Shown: positions 34,501 to 44,500 of the stretch, piece by piece | Numbering within the stretch: the first letter of the stretch is position 1 | Layout: each line of letters begins with the position of its first letter | The notes under the pieces: generated by a model | Seen by the model: the letters and a program-made list of their open reading frames with translations, nothing else | Told to the model about the DNA's origin: nothing | Databases searched by the model: none | Translations under genes and position numbers: made by a program | Assembly: GCF_034259205.1 (NCBI RefSeq) | Contig: NZ_CP139487.1 | Coordinates: 2,666,001 to 2,730,000 of the forward strand | Source of the DNA: Peredibacter starrii | Lineage (GTDB): Bacteria > Bdellovibrionota > Bacteriovoracia > Bacteriovoracales > Bacteriovoracaceae | Direction: 5' to 3' | DNA: 64,000 nucleotides

Positions 34501-35564
34501 CTCTGAGCTGTGGTCATTCGCGGAGGTAGAAAACCTTTGGTAGTCGATTGAAGATCAAGAATCGCTGAACTCGCTGGCGCTGTGCCACCAATGGTGACTG
34601 AACCGGTTGAGAAAAATAAATTTCCTAAACTCTCTCCCCACTGCTTATCCGCACAGGCAAAAGAACCTAGGCCATTGGTCATGAGAATCTGATTCACACC
34701 ACAACTTGAACTAATGCCACTTAAGTGTGTATCCAGTAATCCCTGGGCTTTCACTCCAATAGTTAAACCTGACGTGAATAATGTAGATCCATCGGCCACA
34801 AGTGTAGTGTCGGTATCTACATCCATCACACAACTAAACGCTGTGCCATTGGATTTTAACACTTGCCCCATGCCACAAGTGGGCAATGCACTCTTAGCAA
34901 AACTTTGAACAGACGGGTCCGTCTCAACCGATGTGGCTAGTTTTCCGGAGCCATCAAGCTGCGGAATCTTACCTGCACCTGTTCCTACATCAACTGACAA
35001 GGTCCCGGTGTTGGTAATCGTGCCACCCAGAAGTCCTGTGCCTGCGGCTACGGATGTTACCGTTCCACCAGTGGCACCAGTGATGGGTTTTGGTTCCCAT
35101 CTTGAACCTGTCCAGGTGAGGACTTCATTATTGTTGGCATTCAATTTAGAAAGCCCGTGGGCCACTTGCGCACTTGGCACTGAATAGAGGGCCTGAAACG
35201 AATAGACCTTATCCGGCGTTGGAGTCGTGTTCGTAATGCGAATCACCGCCTCTTGCCCCGTCGGTACACTCGCTAAAACTTCATTTAGCGAAGTTCCACA
35301 TACCATTTCAAGCTTGGCGTGAAACACACCATTGGTAAGCGAAACTCCAGCAAGATCTTGCGAACAAAGAATGGCACTCGTGTTACCCGAATAAGCGAGT
35401 TCAAATTTTAAATCAACTGGCCCCACCACCGGTGAGCCATTTGCGTTAACCAGACGGCCGGAATAGCTTAATGAATCGCTAGCAATAACAATCTCAGCAG
35501 TAGTCAGACCAACTGCTAACAAAGCCATCATAACGACTGATTTAAGCCTTCCAAATATTGCCAT
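31548..35564 (-). CDS. giant secreted fibre protein with C1q-like and endosialidase-chaperone (S74) domains
   Basis: 1338 residues, GGAG ribosome-binding site. After a signal peptide comes the N-terminal domain LSYSGRLVNANGSPVVGPV shared with the protein at 41530-45888. Then beta-helix/tail-fibre-like repeats (GNVGIGTSSPLQTLDVRG, NVGIGTNSPEERLHV), Cys modules (CGMGQVLKSNGTAFSC, CGVNQILMTNG), and near residues 390-520 a C1q/TNF-like jelly roll (YTVPRSGFYHFSAIVYW, GDKVYAYVW). The end is an intramolecular chaperone: SSDRRLKENIRPL, GVIAQEVEKIYPEVV, then a coiled coil (NQKLKQENAEIKARLERIEKL). Such chaperones trimerise a fibre and cleave themselves at the Ser-Asp site. This layout resembles Bdellovibrio mosaic adhesive trimers, implicated in prey contact. 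Confidence 0.85.
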   Translation of the reverse strand: MAIFGRLKSVVMMALLAVGLTTAEIVIASDSLSYSGRLVNANGSPVVGPVDLKFELAYSGNTSAILCSQDLAGVSLTNGVFHAKLEMVCGTSLNEVLASVPTGQEAVIRITNTTPTPDKVYSFQALYSVPSAQVAHGLSKLNANNNEVLTWTGSRWEPKPITGATGGTVTSVAAGTGLLGGTITNTGTLSVDVGTGAGKIPQLDGSGKLATSVETDPSVQSFAKSALPTCGMGQVLKSNGTAFSCVMDVDTDTTLVADGSTLFTSGLTIGVKAQGLLDTHLSGISSSCGVNQILMTNGLGSFACADKQWGESLGNLFFSTGSVTIGGTAPASSAILDLQSTTKGFLPPRMTTAQRNGLAATVGLMVYDTTENALFIFDGTQWIFASDSKGGYFRATRSTNQSAANGGTSTTILPNVESIDTENAFDPATGMYTVPRSGFYHFSAIVYWDSINTYGGLTIKANTGAIIGSAFHQLSTGSQLYLNASGSSYLNAGDKVYAYVWQWNSGAANVTYSSLAGFRVGSGGASGGGGGGALTADSVSSGHVVDDSLTVDDVNFASSEGIQFPQLGANPGSGIPGQLYYNSSTNALMFYNGTSWQALGASGVVSANTVDSSKIVDGTVTGSDIASSTITYSNLNLSDGVIPEAKVAGLTAALAGKEPTISAGTTAQYWRGDKSWQTLNTTVVPEGSNLYFLDSRVRNALLSGYGVGSALPLAATDTLIEALGKLEGQIIANDAAFDNSGVWSKNVLDVYYNAGKVGIGTSSPLQTLDVRGAISASGRVYDETGVSFELGIAGKPTSINDGELSISSTGNVGVGTTSPLTPVHVSKDWNGQSSTNVLSAFDSFDDQSRMVLRRANGDPGSESQILTGENLGGIQFRGWTSGGAYTSNSTASITAVAAENYTASAFGTNLQFTTVANGTSTPVARLTISSEGNVGIGTNSPEERLHVVGDIKSESTESYNVIESRTSSETNYSPHFILRRSRGTSSAPTYVQSGDTMGLLTFRNHTGAQGATVYSYATENHTASASGANLMFSTIPNGTNTNTPRMTIDQGGNVGIGITAPTAKFQVVKEAAASAGEVMARFSVSDASGYMAINNNTGADGTISPVMYGLTNSTIGSVGMIGDVSGVDSGTAPAINLQARAGAALTSNRAILSVSNYTTEYVRVDRVGNMGIGDSSPTYKLDVAGDINSTTRLRIAGTQVCTSAGCTASSDRRLKENIRPLDNALDKILMLQGVEYDYKDKAKFGDKHQVGVIAQEVEKIYPEVVITDPKTGMKSVAYDHLVAPLIEAVKGINRSIDSKADREEIEVIKAENQKLKQENAEIKARLERIEKLLIQKAK

Positions 35565-35706
35565 GATTCTCCATTTTAAGGATTCTTATGACTTATCGGT
35601 ACGACAATTAAGAAATTTTAAACATTTGAAATAGATAGAGGATACTGGCCACTCAATATTAGTAAATTCAATTACTTACAATTGGATCTCTTGTTAAGAA
35701 ATGCTT

Positions 35707-35726
35707 AAACACTTTCTAGAAACACT
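35707..35726. promoter_or_regulatory. direct repeat with palindromic centre upstream of the fibre gene
   Basis: AAACACT occurs at 35707-35713 and 35720-35726 with a TTTCTAGAAA palindrome between, about 145 bp before the fibre gene start. A regulator site is possible; no promoter hexamers can be fixed with confidence in 35565-35788. Confidence 0.22.
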
Positions 35727-35788
35727 CAAATTCATTCCACTTAGAATAGACCTAAATTTAAAATAGCTGTCTCTGAAGTCGCCGTTTC

Positions 35789-38011
35789 CTAATTTGCCAC
35801 CGAATGATAATAGGCCGCAAGCAGGTTCCAATCTGTGCCAGAACCAATCTGCACCGGGGAACTCTTCGCTACGGTAGTCCCATCTCCTAAAACTCCGTTG
35901 GTATTGTCTCCCCAGGCCCAAAGGGTTCCATTTTGTTTAATTGCTAAAGTACACTCTTGCCCGACCTCGATTCTGTACCAATCAATGCTAGAACCAACCT
36001 GAACCGGTGAAGTAAATTCATTCGAACTAGTACCTACCCCTATCTGACCAAGATAATTAGCTCCCCAGCCCCAGAGAGTTCCGTCAGTTTTAATGGCCAT
36101 CGCAAAGTATTCCCCTGCCACAACCTCTTTCCAATTTGTAAGAGTACCGACCTGAGTAGGCGAATTTAGAAATGTATAATTTGATTGGCCAAGCTCACCA
36201 GAGTAATTACTTCCCCAGCTCCAGAGGGTTCCATCACTCTTGATTCCGAAACTGCAATAGCCACCGGCCGCAATGCTCGCCCAGTTAGTGGCCGACCCAA
36301 TTTGCACTGGATTATCTACGGCATTACTGGACATCATTCCGATCCCAAGCTGACCTTCAGCATTTGAACCCCACGCCCAAAGGGTTCCATCGTTTTTAAG
36401 TCCTAAAGTGTGATCGTATCCACCTGATACTGACTTCCAATTCGTACCACTTCCCACTTGGGTCGGTGCTGAAATAGCAAAGCCTAATTCATATTTTGTA
36501 TTAAGTCCCCATCCCCACATGACTCCGGATCTCACTCCTAAAGTAGAATCAGACCCGGCATGAACTGCGCTCCAGTTAGTGAGAGTTCCCACTTGAGCAG
36601 GAGTTGACCGATGATTAAGGGTTCCGTCCCCCAATTGTCCCAGATTATTACGTCCCCAACCCCAAAGCGTTTTGTCTGCACCCCGTATGGCCATGACATG
36701 AAACTGGCCCGCAGACACTGCAGACCAATCAGTCAAACTGCCGACCTGGATTGGTGAACTCTTACTGGTGGTACTACCGTCACCAAGCTGACCATAGTTA
36801 TTTAAACCCCAGCTCCACAAAGTACCATCCGATTTTAGGGCACAGGTAAAGCCGGCCCCGCCAGCAAGACTCAACCAATTCGTTAACGTTCCAATTTGAA
36901 CGGGAGAACTTTTGTGAGTGGTTGTTCCATCACCTAATTCACCACTTCCATTGTAACCCCAGGCCCAAAGCGATCCATCAGTTTTGATGGCGTGAGAATG
37001 ATTCTGCCCCACTGATATTTTGGCCCAATTCGTAAGGGCCCCAACTTGTACCGGTGAACTTTTATTGCCACCAAATCCAATACCTAATCGTCCATTGTTA
37101 TACAATCCCCAGGCCCACAGGGTTCCATCAGTTTTAAGCGCCAGCGTGTGTTGAAAATTAGTTTGAACCTGCGCCCAATCCGTGTTGGACCCAATTTGCG
37201 TTGGAGAGTCAGCGACAGTCGTTGTTCCAAGCCCTAGACTTCCATTAAGTCCAGTTCCCCACACCCACAAGGTATTATCCGTCATAATGCCAGTCGAAAT
37301 CTCACCGGCCGAAATTTGTGACCATGTATTGAGGGTTCCAATTTGTACTGGCCGAAATTTAACAATGGGAGCACCACTAACTCCCACCCTACCATCATTG
37401 TTGTCACCCCAGCCCCACAAAGTGCCATCAGTTTTAATACCAAGACCGTGATATGTTCCAAGGGACAACTTCGCCCAATCAGAACCTGTAGGAGTCTCTG
37501 TGGGTTGACGGAAACTTATGCCAAGTTGGCCGGCGTAATTATCCCCCCAACTCCAGAGTGTTCCATCGGACTTGATTGCCATGCTATGAGATGACCCTGC
37601 TGCGACACGAACCCAATCACTCTGAGTTCCAACTTGAGCGATTGAAGTTCTATCAACTAAATCACCCTGTCCGAGCTGAAAAGCATTATTCTGGCCCCAG
37701 CTCCACAGAGTTCCATTCTCTTTAATCGCTAAATTGAATCCATGGCCAGCGCTTAGATTCTTCCACTTCGTATCAGAGGCCACAAACACTGGACTACTTT
37801 TACTCACAGAAGTGCCATCGCCTAAGGCACCACCTCCCCCATCACCCCATGCATAGAGTTCAGGTTTGAACCGGCGTGCAACGGGTCTCCAGAAACCAAT
37901 CACGGCCCGGAAGGCATATGCATTTTCAAAAGGATTAATGAGACTCGTGCCAACACCCAGTGCACCAGCACGGGCAACGCTGGATAAAAACTTTCTGCGA
38001 CTATGTTCCAA
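35789..38011 (-). CDS. Tat-exported RCC1 beta-propeller protein, 14 blades (copy B)
   Basis: 740 residues using the TTG at 38011, chosen because AAGGA lies 8 nt upstream and it gives the short n-region EHSRRKFLSSVARAG seen in the paralogues; the longer frame from a TTG at 38059 lacks this. Tat signal SRRKFLS, then INPFENAYA and AFRAVIGFWR. I count 14 RCC1 repeats, equal to two seven-bladed propellers, with shortened blades at 3 (QLGISFRQPTE) and 10 (ELGFAISAPTQ), the same position in each heptad. Typical unit: KTDGTLWAWGxNxxGxLGDGTTxxKSSPVQIG. Between two other members of the cluster on the same strand. Confidence 0.9.
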   Translation of the reverse strand: MEHSRRKFLSSVARAGALGVGTSLINPFENAYAFRAVIGFWRPVARRFKPELYAWGDGGGGALGDGTSVSKSSPVFVASDTKWKNLSAGHGFNLAIKENGTLWSWGQNNAFQLGQGDLVDRTSIAQVGTQSDWVRVAAGSSHSMAIKSDGTLWSWGDNYAGQLGISFRQPTETPTGSDWAKLSLGTYHGLGIKTDGTLWGWGDNNDGRVGVSGAPIVKFRPVQIGTLNTWSQISAGEISTGIMTDNTLWVWGTGLNGSLGLGTTTVADSPTQIGSNTDWAQVQTNFQHTLALKTDGTLWAWGLYNNGRLGIGFGGNKSSPVQVGALTNWAKISVGQNHSHAIKTDGSLWAWGYNGSGELGDGTTTHKSSPVQIGTLTNWLSLAGGAGFTCALKSDGTLWSWGLNNYGQLGDGSTTSKSSPIQVGSLTDWSAVSAGQFHVMAIRGADKTLWGWGRNNLGQLGDGTLNHRSTPAQVGTLTNWSAVHAGSDSTLGVRSGVMWGWGLNTKYELGFAISAPTQVGSGTNWKSVSGGYDHTLGLKNDGTLWAWGSNAEGQLGIGMMSSNAVDNPVQIGSATNWASIAAGGYCSFGIKSDGTLWSWGSNYSGELGQSNYTFLNSPTQVGTLTNWKEVVAGEYFAMAIKTDGTLWGWGANYLGQIGVGTSSNEFTSPVQVGSSIDWYRIEVGQECTLAIKQNGTLWAWGDNTNGVLGDGTTVAKSSPVQIGSGTDWNLLAAYYHSVAN

Positions 38012-38194
38012 AAAATCGTCCTTAGTACTATGTGAGAGGATAGACTTCAACGTATGCAAATAATTATTTATGAAATAAAAAAAATGAAAAATGAATTTAT
38101 TAGAAAAATGAGAAATGTTTGCGAATACAAGACATTAATTCGTGAGACTATAGTCAGTCGCGATTTACAATTTTGAATGTCTGTTGTTTTAGAT

Positions 38195-38227
38195 CAAAAA
38201 AAGAGAACTCATCATCTTCGATGATGA
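38195..38227 (-). terminator. probable terminator of RCC1 copy C
   Basis: TCATCATC and GATGATGA form an 8-bp stem (38209-38227). On the minus strand a run of seven T follows after a 6-nt gap. It lies 53 bp after the stop of the 38280-41513 gene. The gap between hairpin and T-run weakens the case. The remaining AT-rich interval up to 38011 presumably holds the promoter of RCC1 copy B. Confidence 0.4.
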
Positions 38228-38279
38228 TCACGTCACAAAATATTATTTTTTAATTTATCTTCGATCAAATATGTTTTTC

Positions 38280-41200
38280 TCACGGACCCCGAATACCAAT
38301 TGCATGCAGATAACCACTTATGGACTTCCAGTTTGTTCCTTGGCCTATCTGAACAGGAGAACTCTTTGAGGCTATCGTTCCATCACCCATGAGCCCCATA
38401 GCACCTGATCCCCATGCCCAAAGTGTTCCATCTGATTTTAGCGCAAATGTTACTGAAGGTCCTGCGATTATTGAGACCCAATTCGTCTCCGAACCAATTT
38501 GTACAGGAGAAGATTGATTTGTCGTGTCTCCAGTCCCTAATTGTCCGTTTAAGTTATAACCCCAGGTCCATAATGTTCCATTCGTTTTAATTCCTACCGT
38601 GTGGTAACCACCTGCCGCTATTTTTGCCCAACTATTTCCGACGTTAGTCGGAGTGGTGATATTACTCGTAGAACCATTCCCCAGTCTTCCAAATGAACCT
38701 AATCCCCATGCCCAAAGTGTTCCATCTGATTTTAGTGCCATGGTGTGATCGTTCCCAGCAGATACGAAATTCCAATTGGTGTCAGAACCAATCTGTATGG
38801 GTGACGATTGATCGACTGTGCTTCCGGTGCCCAACTGATAATTCTGGCCATATCCCCAGGACCACAATGTTCCATCAGTTTTGATTCCAACTGAATAATA
38901 TTGGCCTGCAGACACACTTTGCCAATCAGTGAGAGTTCCTACTTGCACTGGATTTGAAAATCCCGATCCCACCTGACCATCTGAATTAGCTCCCCAAATC
39001 CAAAGAGTATTTGTAGTTTTAAGGGCCATCGAAAAATTGCTTCCGGCAGAAATCTTTGACCAGTTTGTGTCTGTGCCGATTTGAATCGGAGAGGAACTTC
39101 CAATTGTAGACAAATTTCCCAATTCTCCATTCGGATTGGGCCCCCAACTCCAAAGAGTTCCGTCAGTTTTGAGTCCTAAACTATGATTTGCTCCGCTGGA
39201 AACATCACTCCAAGTTGTCCCCGGAATTTGAGTTGGAAAAGATTTATTTAAGGCGTCGTTTAGTCCAAGTTGGCCATTGGAATTTAGCCCCCAACCCCAT
39301 AATGTAGAATTGGTTTTGACTCCCATTGCATGACTGGTTCCGGCCGAAACTTTTGACCAGTTGGTGCTTTTATCAACTTGGAAGAATTCATAAAAAAGTT
39401 TTCCACTTTTCCCGTAATAAAACTCACCCCATCCCCAAAGAGTTCCATCGGATTTTATGGCAGAGCTAAAACCATCTCCAGCATTTGCTGAAGACCAATT
39501 GGTACCCGTGCCCACTTGAACAGGTGAAGACTTATTGACTGCTGTTCCATCACCAAGCCTACCTAAAGAGTTATCTCCCCATGCCCAAAGAGTTCCATTT
39601 GTTTTTACCGCCAGTGTGTGATCGGCACCAGCGTAAGCTTCTTTCCAATTTGTGAGCGCTCCAATTTGAACCGGCGAATTTCGAAAAGTCGTTGAACCAT
39701 CTCCGAGTTTACCACTGACGTTTTCTCCCCAGGCCCAAAGTGTTCCATCTGTTTTTACAGCGACAGTATGGCTTGAGCCACATGAAATTTTGGACCAATT
39801 CGTCAGGGAGCCAACTTGCATCGGGCTACTACGATCAGTTCCTCCACCAAGAAGTCCTCCATAGTTTGCTCCCCAACTCCAAAGTGTTCCATCTGTTTTT
39901 ACGGCAATGGTAAATGCGCCTCCACAATCTACTCTCGCCCAATTGGTTAGAGCTCCAATTTGAACTGGAACAGACTGATTACCCACAGTTCCGAGTTGTC
40001 CAAAGGCATTATTTCCCCAGCCCCAGAGGGTTCCATCAGATCTAATGCCGAGACAATGATTACCTCCTACCCCAAGCCTTAACCAATTAGTGGCAGAGCC
40101 AATTTGAACCGGCGAACTGGTATCTGTGGTCAATCCGTTTCCAAATTGATATTGCCCATTTTCACCCCAGGCCCACATTGTCCCATCTGATTTAATTGCG
40201 TGTGAATGAAGACTTCCGGCCTTCACATATGCCCAGTTTGTATCAGCACCAACTTGTACTGGTGAATATCTAATGGTTGTTGTACCACTAAGACCAAGCT
40301 GTCCGTTAAAATTTGCTCCCCATGCCCATAAGGTTCCGTCACTTTTAATTGCAAGAGTATGATAAGTACCGCTGGTGCTATCGATCCATACAGTTGTGTT
40401 ATCTATTCGTGTCGGCGAATCGATATAATAAATACCAAGTTGATAACCTAAGTTATTGCCACATCCCCAGAGCGTGCCGTTCGTTTTAATGGCATGGGAA
40501 AAAAGAGTTCCGGCCGTTATTTTAGTCCAGTCAGTATCACTTCCAACCTGAATAGGTAATGATTGAACCGTAGAGGCTGTCCCGATACCTAACTGCCCCT
40601 GAGTATTCGCTCCCCAACTCCACAGTGTGCCATCGGTCTTAAGAGCAAGAGTATGGGTGGCCTTACATGAGACCTTCGACCAGTTTACCGATAAATCAGT
40701 TTGAGTTGGTGTGCTTCTATTTGTTGTCGTTCCATCACCGATTTGACATGAAGTGTTTTGTCCCCAGCCCCAAAGGGTCCCATTGGTTTTAATCGCAAGT
40801 GTGGATGAAAGCCCGGCTGTGATCTCAGTCCAATCTGTATCTGAGTTTACTTGTACCGGCGAAAAATAATTTATTGATCCTGGGACACCAACTTGGCCTG
40901 TGGAATTATTTCCCCAACTCCATAATGTGCCATTCGATTTTAAAGCGACAACGTGAGAACCTCCGGCATCGATTTTAGTATAAGCAGAACCGATTTGAAC
41001 CGGGCTACGAAAGACGATTCCAAGTCTTCCATTCGCATTATTTCCCCAGGCCCATAAAGTTCCATCCGTTTTTATCGATAGCGTATGTTCGCCTCCATTA
41101 GAGATGCTCGCCCAATCCGCTCCTGTACCAACTTGTGTAGGAAGGGAAACATTCGACAATGAACCAAGACCTAACTGGCCCGCATTGTTTTTTCCCCATG

Positions 41201-41513
41201 CCCAGAGCGTGTTATCTGTTTTAATAGCATGAGAAAAACTCAGTCCCGCAGAAACTTTATTCCACACAACGGCCGAATCAACAAGTTGAGGTAAACTTCG
41301 AGCACTCGTCATGCCCAAACCTAATTCTCCCGCGGAGTTTGTTCCCCAAGAAAAAAGTCCGACGGCATTTCCAGAGGCCCTCCAAAATCCCGTCACAGCG
41401 TGAAATGCATGGGCCTTCTCAAAAGGAGAAATAACTGAAGAAGCAAATCCAACTGCTCCTGCACGCCCAATGGTTGCAATAAATTTCCTGCGTCCCTGAT
41501 CTATTTCCGACAT
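38280..41513 (-). CDS. Tat-exported RCC1 beta-propeller protein, 21 blades (copy C)
   Basis: 1077 residues. Tat signal GRRKFIATIGRAGAVGFASS followed by ISPFEKAHA and AFHAVTGFWR, the motif conserved in all four paralogues. I count 21 RCC1 repeats. Shortened blades are 3 (RLGIVFRSPVQ), 7 (QLGIYYIDSPT), 14 (KSGKLFYEFFQ) and 17 (QVGSGFSNPVQ), the same set as in copy A, so the order of blades has been conserved since duplication. AGAGG precedes the ATG and the gene starts 16 bp after the stop of the giant fibre gene, so fibre and propeller protein are probably made from one transcript. No C-terminal anchor; ends HAIGIRGP. Confidence 0.9.
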   Translation of the reverse strand: MSEIDQGRRKFIATIGRAGAVGFASSVISPFEKAHAFHAVTGFWRASGNAVGLFSWGTNSAGELGLGMTSARSLPQLVDSAVVWNKVSAGLSFSHAIKTDNTLWAWGKNNAGQLGLGSLSNVSLPTQVGTGADWASISNGGEHTLSIKTDGTLWAWGNNANGRLGIVFRSPVQIGSAYTKIDAGGSHVVALKSNGTLWSWGNNSTGQVGVPGSINYFSPVQVNSDTDWTEITAGLSSTLAIKTNGTLWGWGQNTSCQIGDGTTTNRSTPTQTDLSVNWSKVSCKATHTLALKTDGTLWSWGANTQGQLGIGTASTVQSLPIQVGSDTDWTKITAGTLFSHAIKTNGTLWGCGNNLGYQLGIYYIDSPTRIDNTTVWIDSTSGTYHTLAIKSDGTLWAWGANFNGQLGLSGTTTIRYSPVQVGADTNWAYVKAGSLHSHAIKSDGTMWAWGENGQYQFGNGLTTDTSSPVQIGSATNWLRLGVGGNHCLGIRSDGTLWGWGNNAFGQLGTVGNQSVPVQIGALTNWARVDCGGAFTIAVKTDGTLWSWGANYGGLLGGGTDRSSPMQVGSLTNWSKISCGSSHTVAVKTDGTLWAWGENVSGKLGDGSTTFRNSPVQIGALTNWKEAYAGADHTLAVKTNGTLWAWGDNSLGRLGDGTAVNKSSPVQVGTGTNWSSANAGDGFSSAIKSDGTLWGWGEFYYGKSGKLFYEFFQVDKSTNWSKVSAGTSHAMGVKTNSTLWGWGLNSNGQLGLNDALNKSFPTQIPGTTWSDVSSGANHSLGLKTDGTLWSWGPNPNGELGNLSTIGSSSPIQIGTDTNWSKISAGSNFSMALKTTNTLWIWGANSDGQVGSGFSNPVQVGTLTDWQSVSAGQYYSVGIKTDGTLWSWGYGQNYQLGTGSTVDQSSPIQIGSDTNWNFVSAGNDHTMALKSDGTLWAWGLGSFGRLGNGSTSNITTPTNVGNSWAKIAAGGYHTVGIKTNGTLWTWGYNLNGQLGTGDTTNQSSPVQIGSETNWVSIIAGPSVTFALKSDGTLWAWGSGAMGLMGDGTIASKSSPVQIGQGTNWKSISGYLHAIGIRGP

Positions 41514-41529
41514 GATCTAGACCTCTTCA

Positions 41530-44500
41530 TTAGAACCCATCAATCCAAGAAATATACACAAAGCTTCCATATTTCACGAAGCTGTAGATGACATGTCCGG
41601 AGGTAGGAGTGGCGTTAGCAGGACGATACTTAAATGTTGAGCTACCATCAGAGAACACACACGAACCTGAATGAGAATTGTTCTGAACAGCGATAGTGTA
41701 ACTCGTTCCTTCAACCATGTTGGTTAGTGTCCAGGTAGCGCCAGAACAACCTGTGGCCGTATATTGATAGTTACCCGCAGCCATATTGAATGAAGTCGGA
41801 GTTGTGTCGTTGACAGCAACTGAAGCAATGGAACCATTCACCTGAAGGGTCGAGTTCGGAGAGCTAATTCCAATTCCGACTTTACCATCAGATTTGACAA
41901 CTAATCTTTCCAATCCATCTGTACCAAGAATGAAGTCATTGGCCTTGACTCCGAAATATTCAAGTGCACCTGAACTTAATAGATTCTCAAATAAAATATA
42001 ACCCCGATCGTTGGAATTATTGTCCATCTTGAAAATGTAATCAGTTCCTCCTCCATTACTTTCCACGGTAAACATTGGTTGCATCACAGAGCCAGAGGCC
42101 TTAACTTGACCCCAGCTATTTACAGAGAGACCTTCACTATCAGAGTCCCCATTGATCCAATTTGATCCTAGAATTATGTTTTGAGTGGCAGTATGGTTAC
42201 CCAGATTATCTGAGCCCCCGGCCGTTTGCCAGGTCGCAAGGCCTGAAGCATCCGAAGTTAAAACCTTACCTGCACCCGGAGTACCGCCAGTGATTTTCAC
42301 CTGGCCCGCGACTTCGAGTTTTGCACCTGGAGTAGTTGTTCCGATGCCCACATTTCCAGTAGCATCGATTCGCATACGTTCATTACCAGCTGTAGAGAAT
42401 CCAATCGTCGAAGCTGCCGGACGATAAAAACCTGTATTTGCATTATCTAAAGTAATTGCCGGTGCTGCGGCCGTATTAGTGTAAGAAAATCGCCATACAG
42501 AACCACCAATACCGTACATAGATGAATTATCCATTCCAAAACGAGCAGTTCCATTATGACTGAACAATATGTTTCCAGCTAAATTATAAAATCCTGTTGC
42601 AGGGGAACTACTAAAGCTAATAGATGGAGAGGCCGCACTTCCATCGGCTGCCCTAAATGCTCCAGTCATTGCAACTGTTCCGTCTGATTTAAAATCACCA
42701 CCTGCTGCTGGAGTCTGCCAAGTCGCTAGCCCTGAAGCATCCGAAGTTAAAACTTTTCCTGAGCCCGGAGAACCTCCGGTGATTTTCACTTGGCCTGCAA
42801 CTTCAAGTTTGGCGCCTGGAGCAGTAGTGCCAATACCAACATCTCCGGCATTTGTGATACGCATTCTTTCTGAGGTTAAAATTGCACCATCAGGTGTGGT
42901 ATGAAATGTAAGCCGTCCTGGCATATCGTTTAATCCTGGAGTTCCATCAACCTCAGCAGATATACGGGCCGAAATTCTATCACCGAATGAATCATGGCCC
43001 CGGAAGTCAATCATTCCCAAATAATCATTAATGCTGACAATCCCGTTGGAGCGACTTTTTGTAAAGTGGATGCTACTCGAATTTACAGTTGAGGAATTGT
43101 TTTCGTGTACGTTAGTTCCATTCAAGATATGCAATTTCCCGTAAGGGTTTGAAGTCCCAATCCCCACATTCCCGGTGTTGTTGTTGTGGATATTGGTTCC
43201 GCTAGTCGACCAAACTGAAGCAACTCCAGTAATCGCTGTATCTACATACTGCTTTGTCGCCGCATGAAGATTGGCCGTTGGATTGCCCGCCAAAGTAATT
43301 GCACCTGTCATGGTTCCACCAGCGAGTGGAAGCTTAGTCGTATCTGTCGCACTATCAGCAACACAACGGTAACCAAGGGCCACATCACTTGTTATCACCT
43401 CACCAGGTAAACAAGTCATCCGCACTAACTTCGCAATCGGAATAGTTCCATCAGCGAGATTGAGTTTACCGTAAGTAATAGTTGAGTTAGCAATATCAGC
43501 ATTAACAATTGTGCCATCTAAAATTTTTGCAGACGTCACAGCATCGTTGGCAATTGTGGCGGCGACTGAACCAGTTCCAGAAGCGGTCACATCCCCTGTA
43601 AGAGCTGAAATTGTTCCACCTGAACCAGTGGCATTGATGGTAATTCCACCGGCCGAGTTTGTGATTGAAACTCCCGTACCAGCAGTTAATGTTGCTGCAA
43701 CCGGAGTCGCACCAGTTGATCCGATTAATAATTGTCCATTTGTGAGGGCCGGAGCTTCAACAATCGTTGTTGCAGTCGACACCATGATTCTATTTCCGAC
43801 AAGTGAAGCGACATTGAATCCATCAGCAACGTCTTTGAAATCATCATAATCAGCTTTACTAATAAGACCCGCAGTGACACCCGCAGCACTGGCCATCGGA
43901 ATATTTAATGTATGTACGCCGGTCGCAGGAACGGTCACCCAATTTGGGGCCGTGCCGGTCGTACCAGGGGCGGCAAAGGAGTGAGAACCAACAGTAGAAC
44001 CGTTAAAATTTGTAATCCCAGATCCACTCACACCAAAGGCGAGCCAGTTAGAGCCATTACAATATTCTACGTTACCACCGTTATAACGAATGGTACCTGC
44101 TTTGGCGGCCACACAAGCGACAGCATCAGCACCAATTTGCACACCGCCAATGACATCCAGTTTTGAACGTGGAGTATTCGTCCCAATCCCCACATTCCCT
44201 GAAGTGTTCCAAATACCTGTGCCCGGAAAATTCGCTCCACCCGAAAACACGACAGGTGTTGAGGTTGTTGACCCACGTGCAGTCACAGTTGCTAAAGTAT
44301 CGGCTTCAGCAGATAAAAAATTCGGACTCCATGGAACCCATGCCGAACCATTATATTGAAGAAGATCACCAGTAGTTCCTGGCACCATTCCAATCACACC
44401 TGTGCCAGAGTTGTAACTAATAGGAGAAGCACCAGAAATCGCTCCGCGAGCGAGTGTATTGGTAAAATACTTATTAGTCGCACCCTCCGGAACCGCATCT

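Noticed and set aside
35789-38059. Upstream TTG at 38059 as start of RCC1 copy B
   Set aside because: The TTG at 38011 has AAGGA at proper spacing and gives the short Tat n-region seen in the three paralogues.
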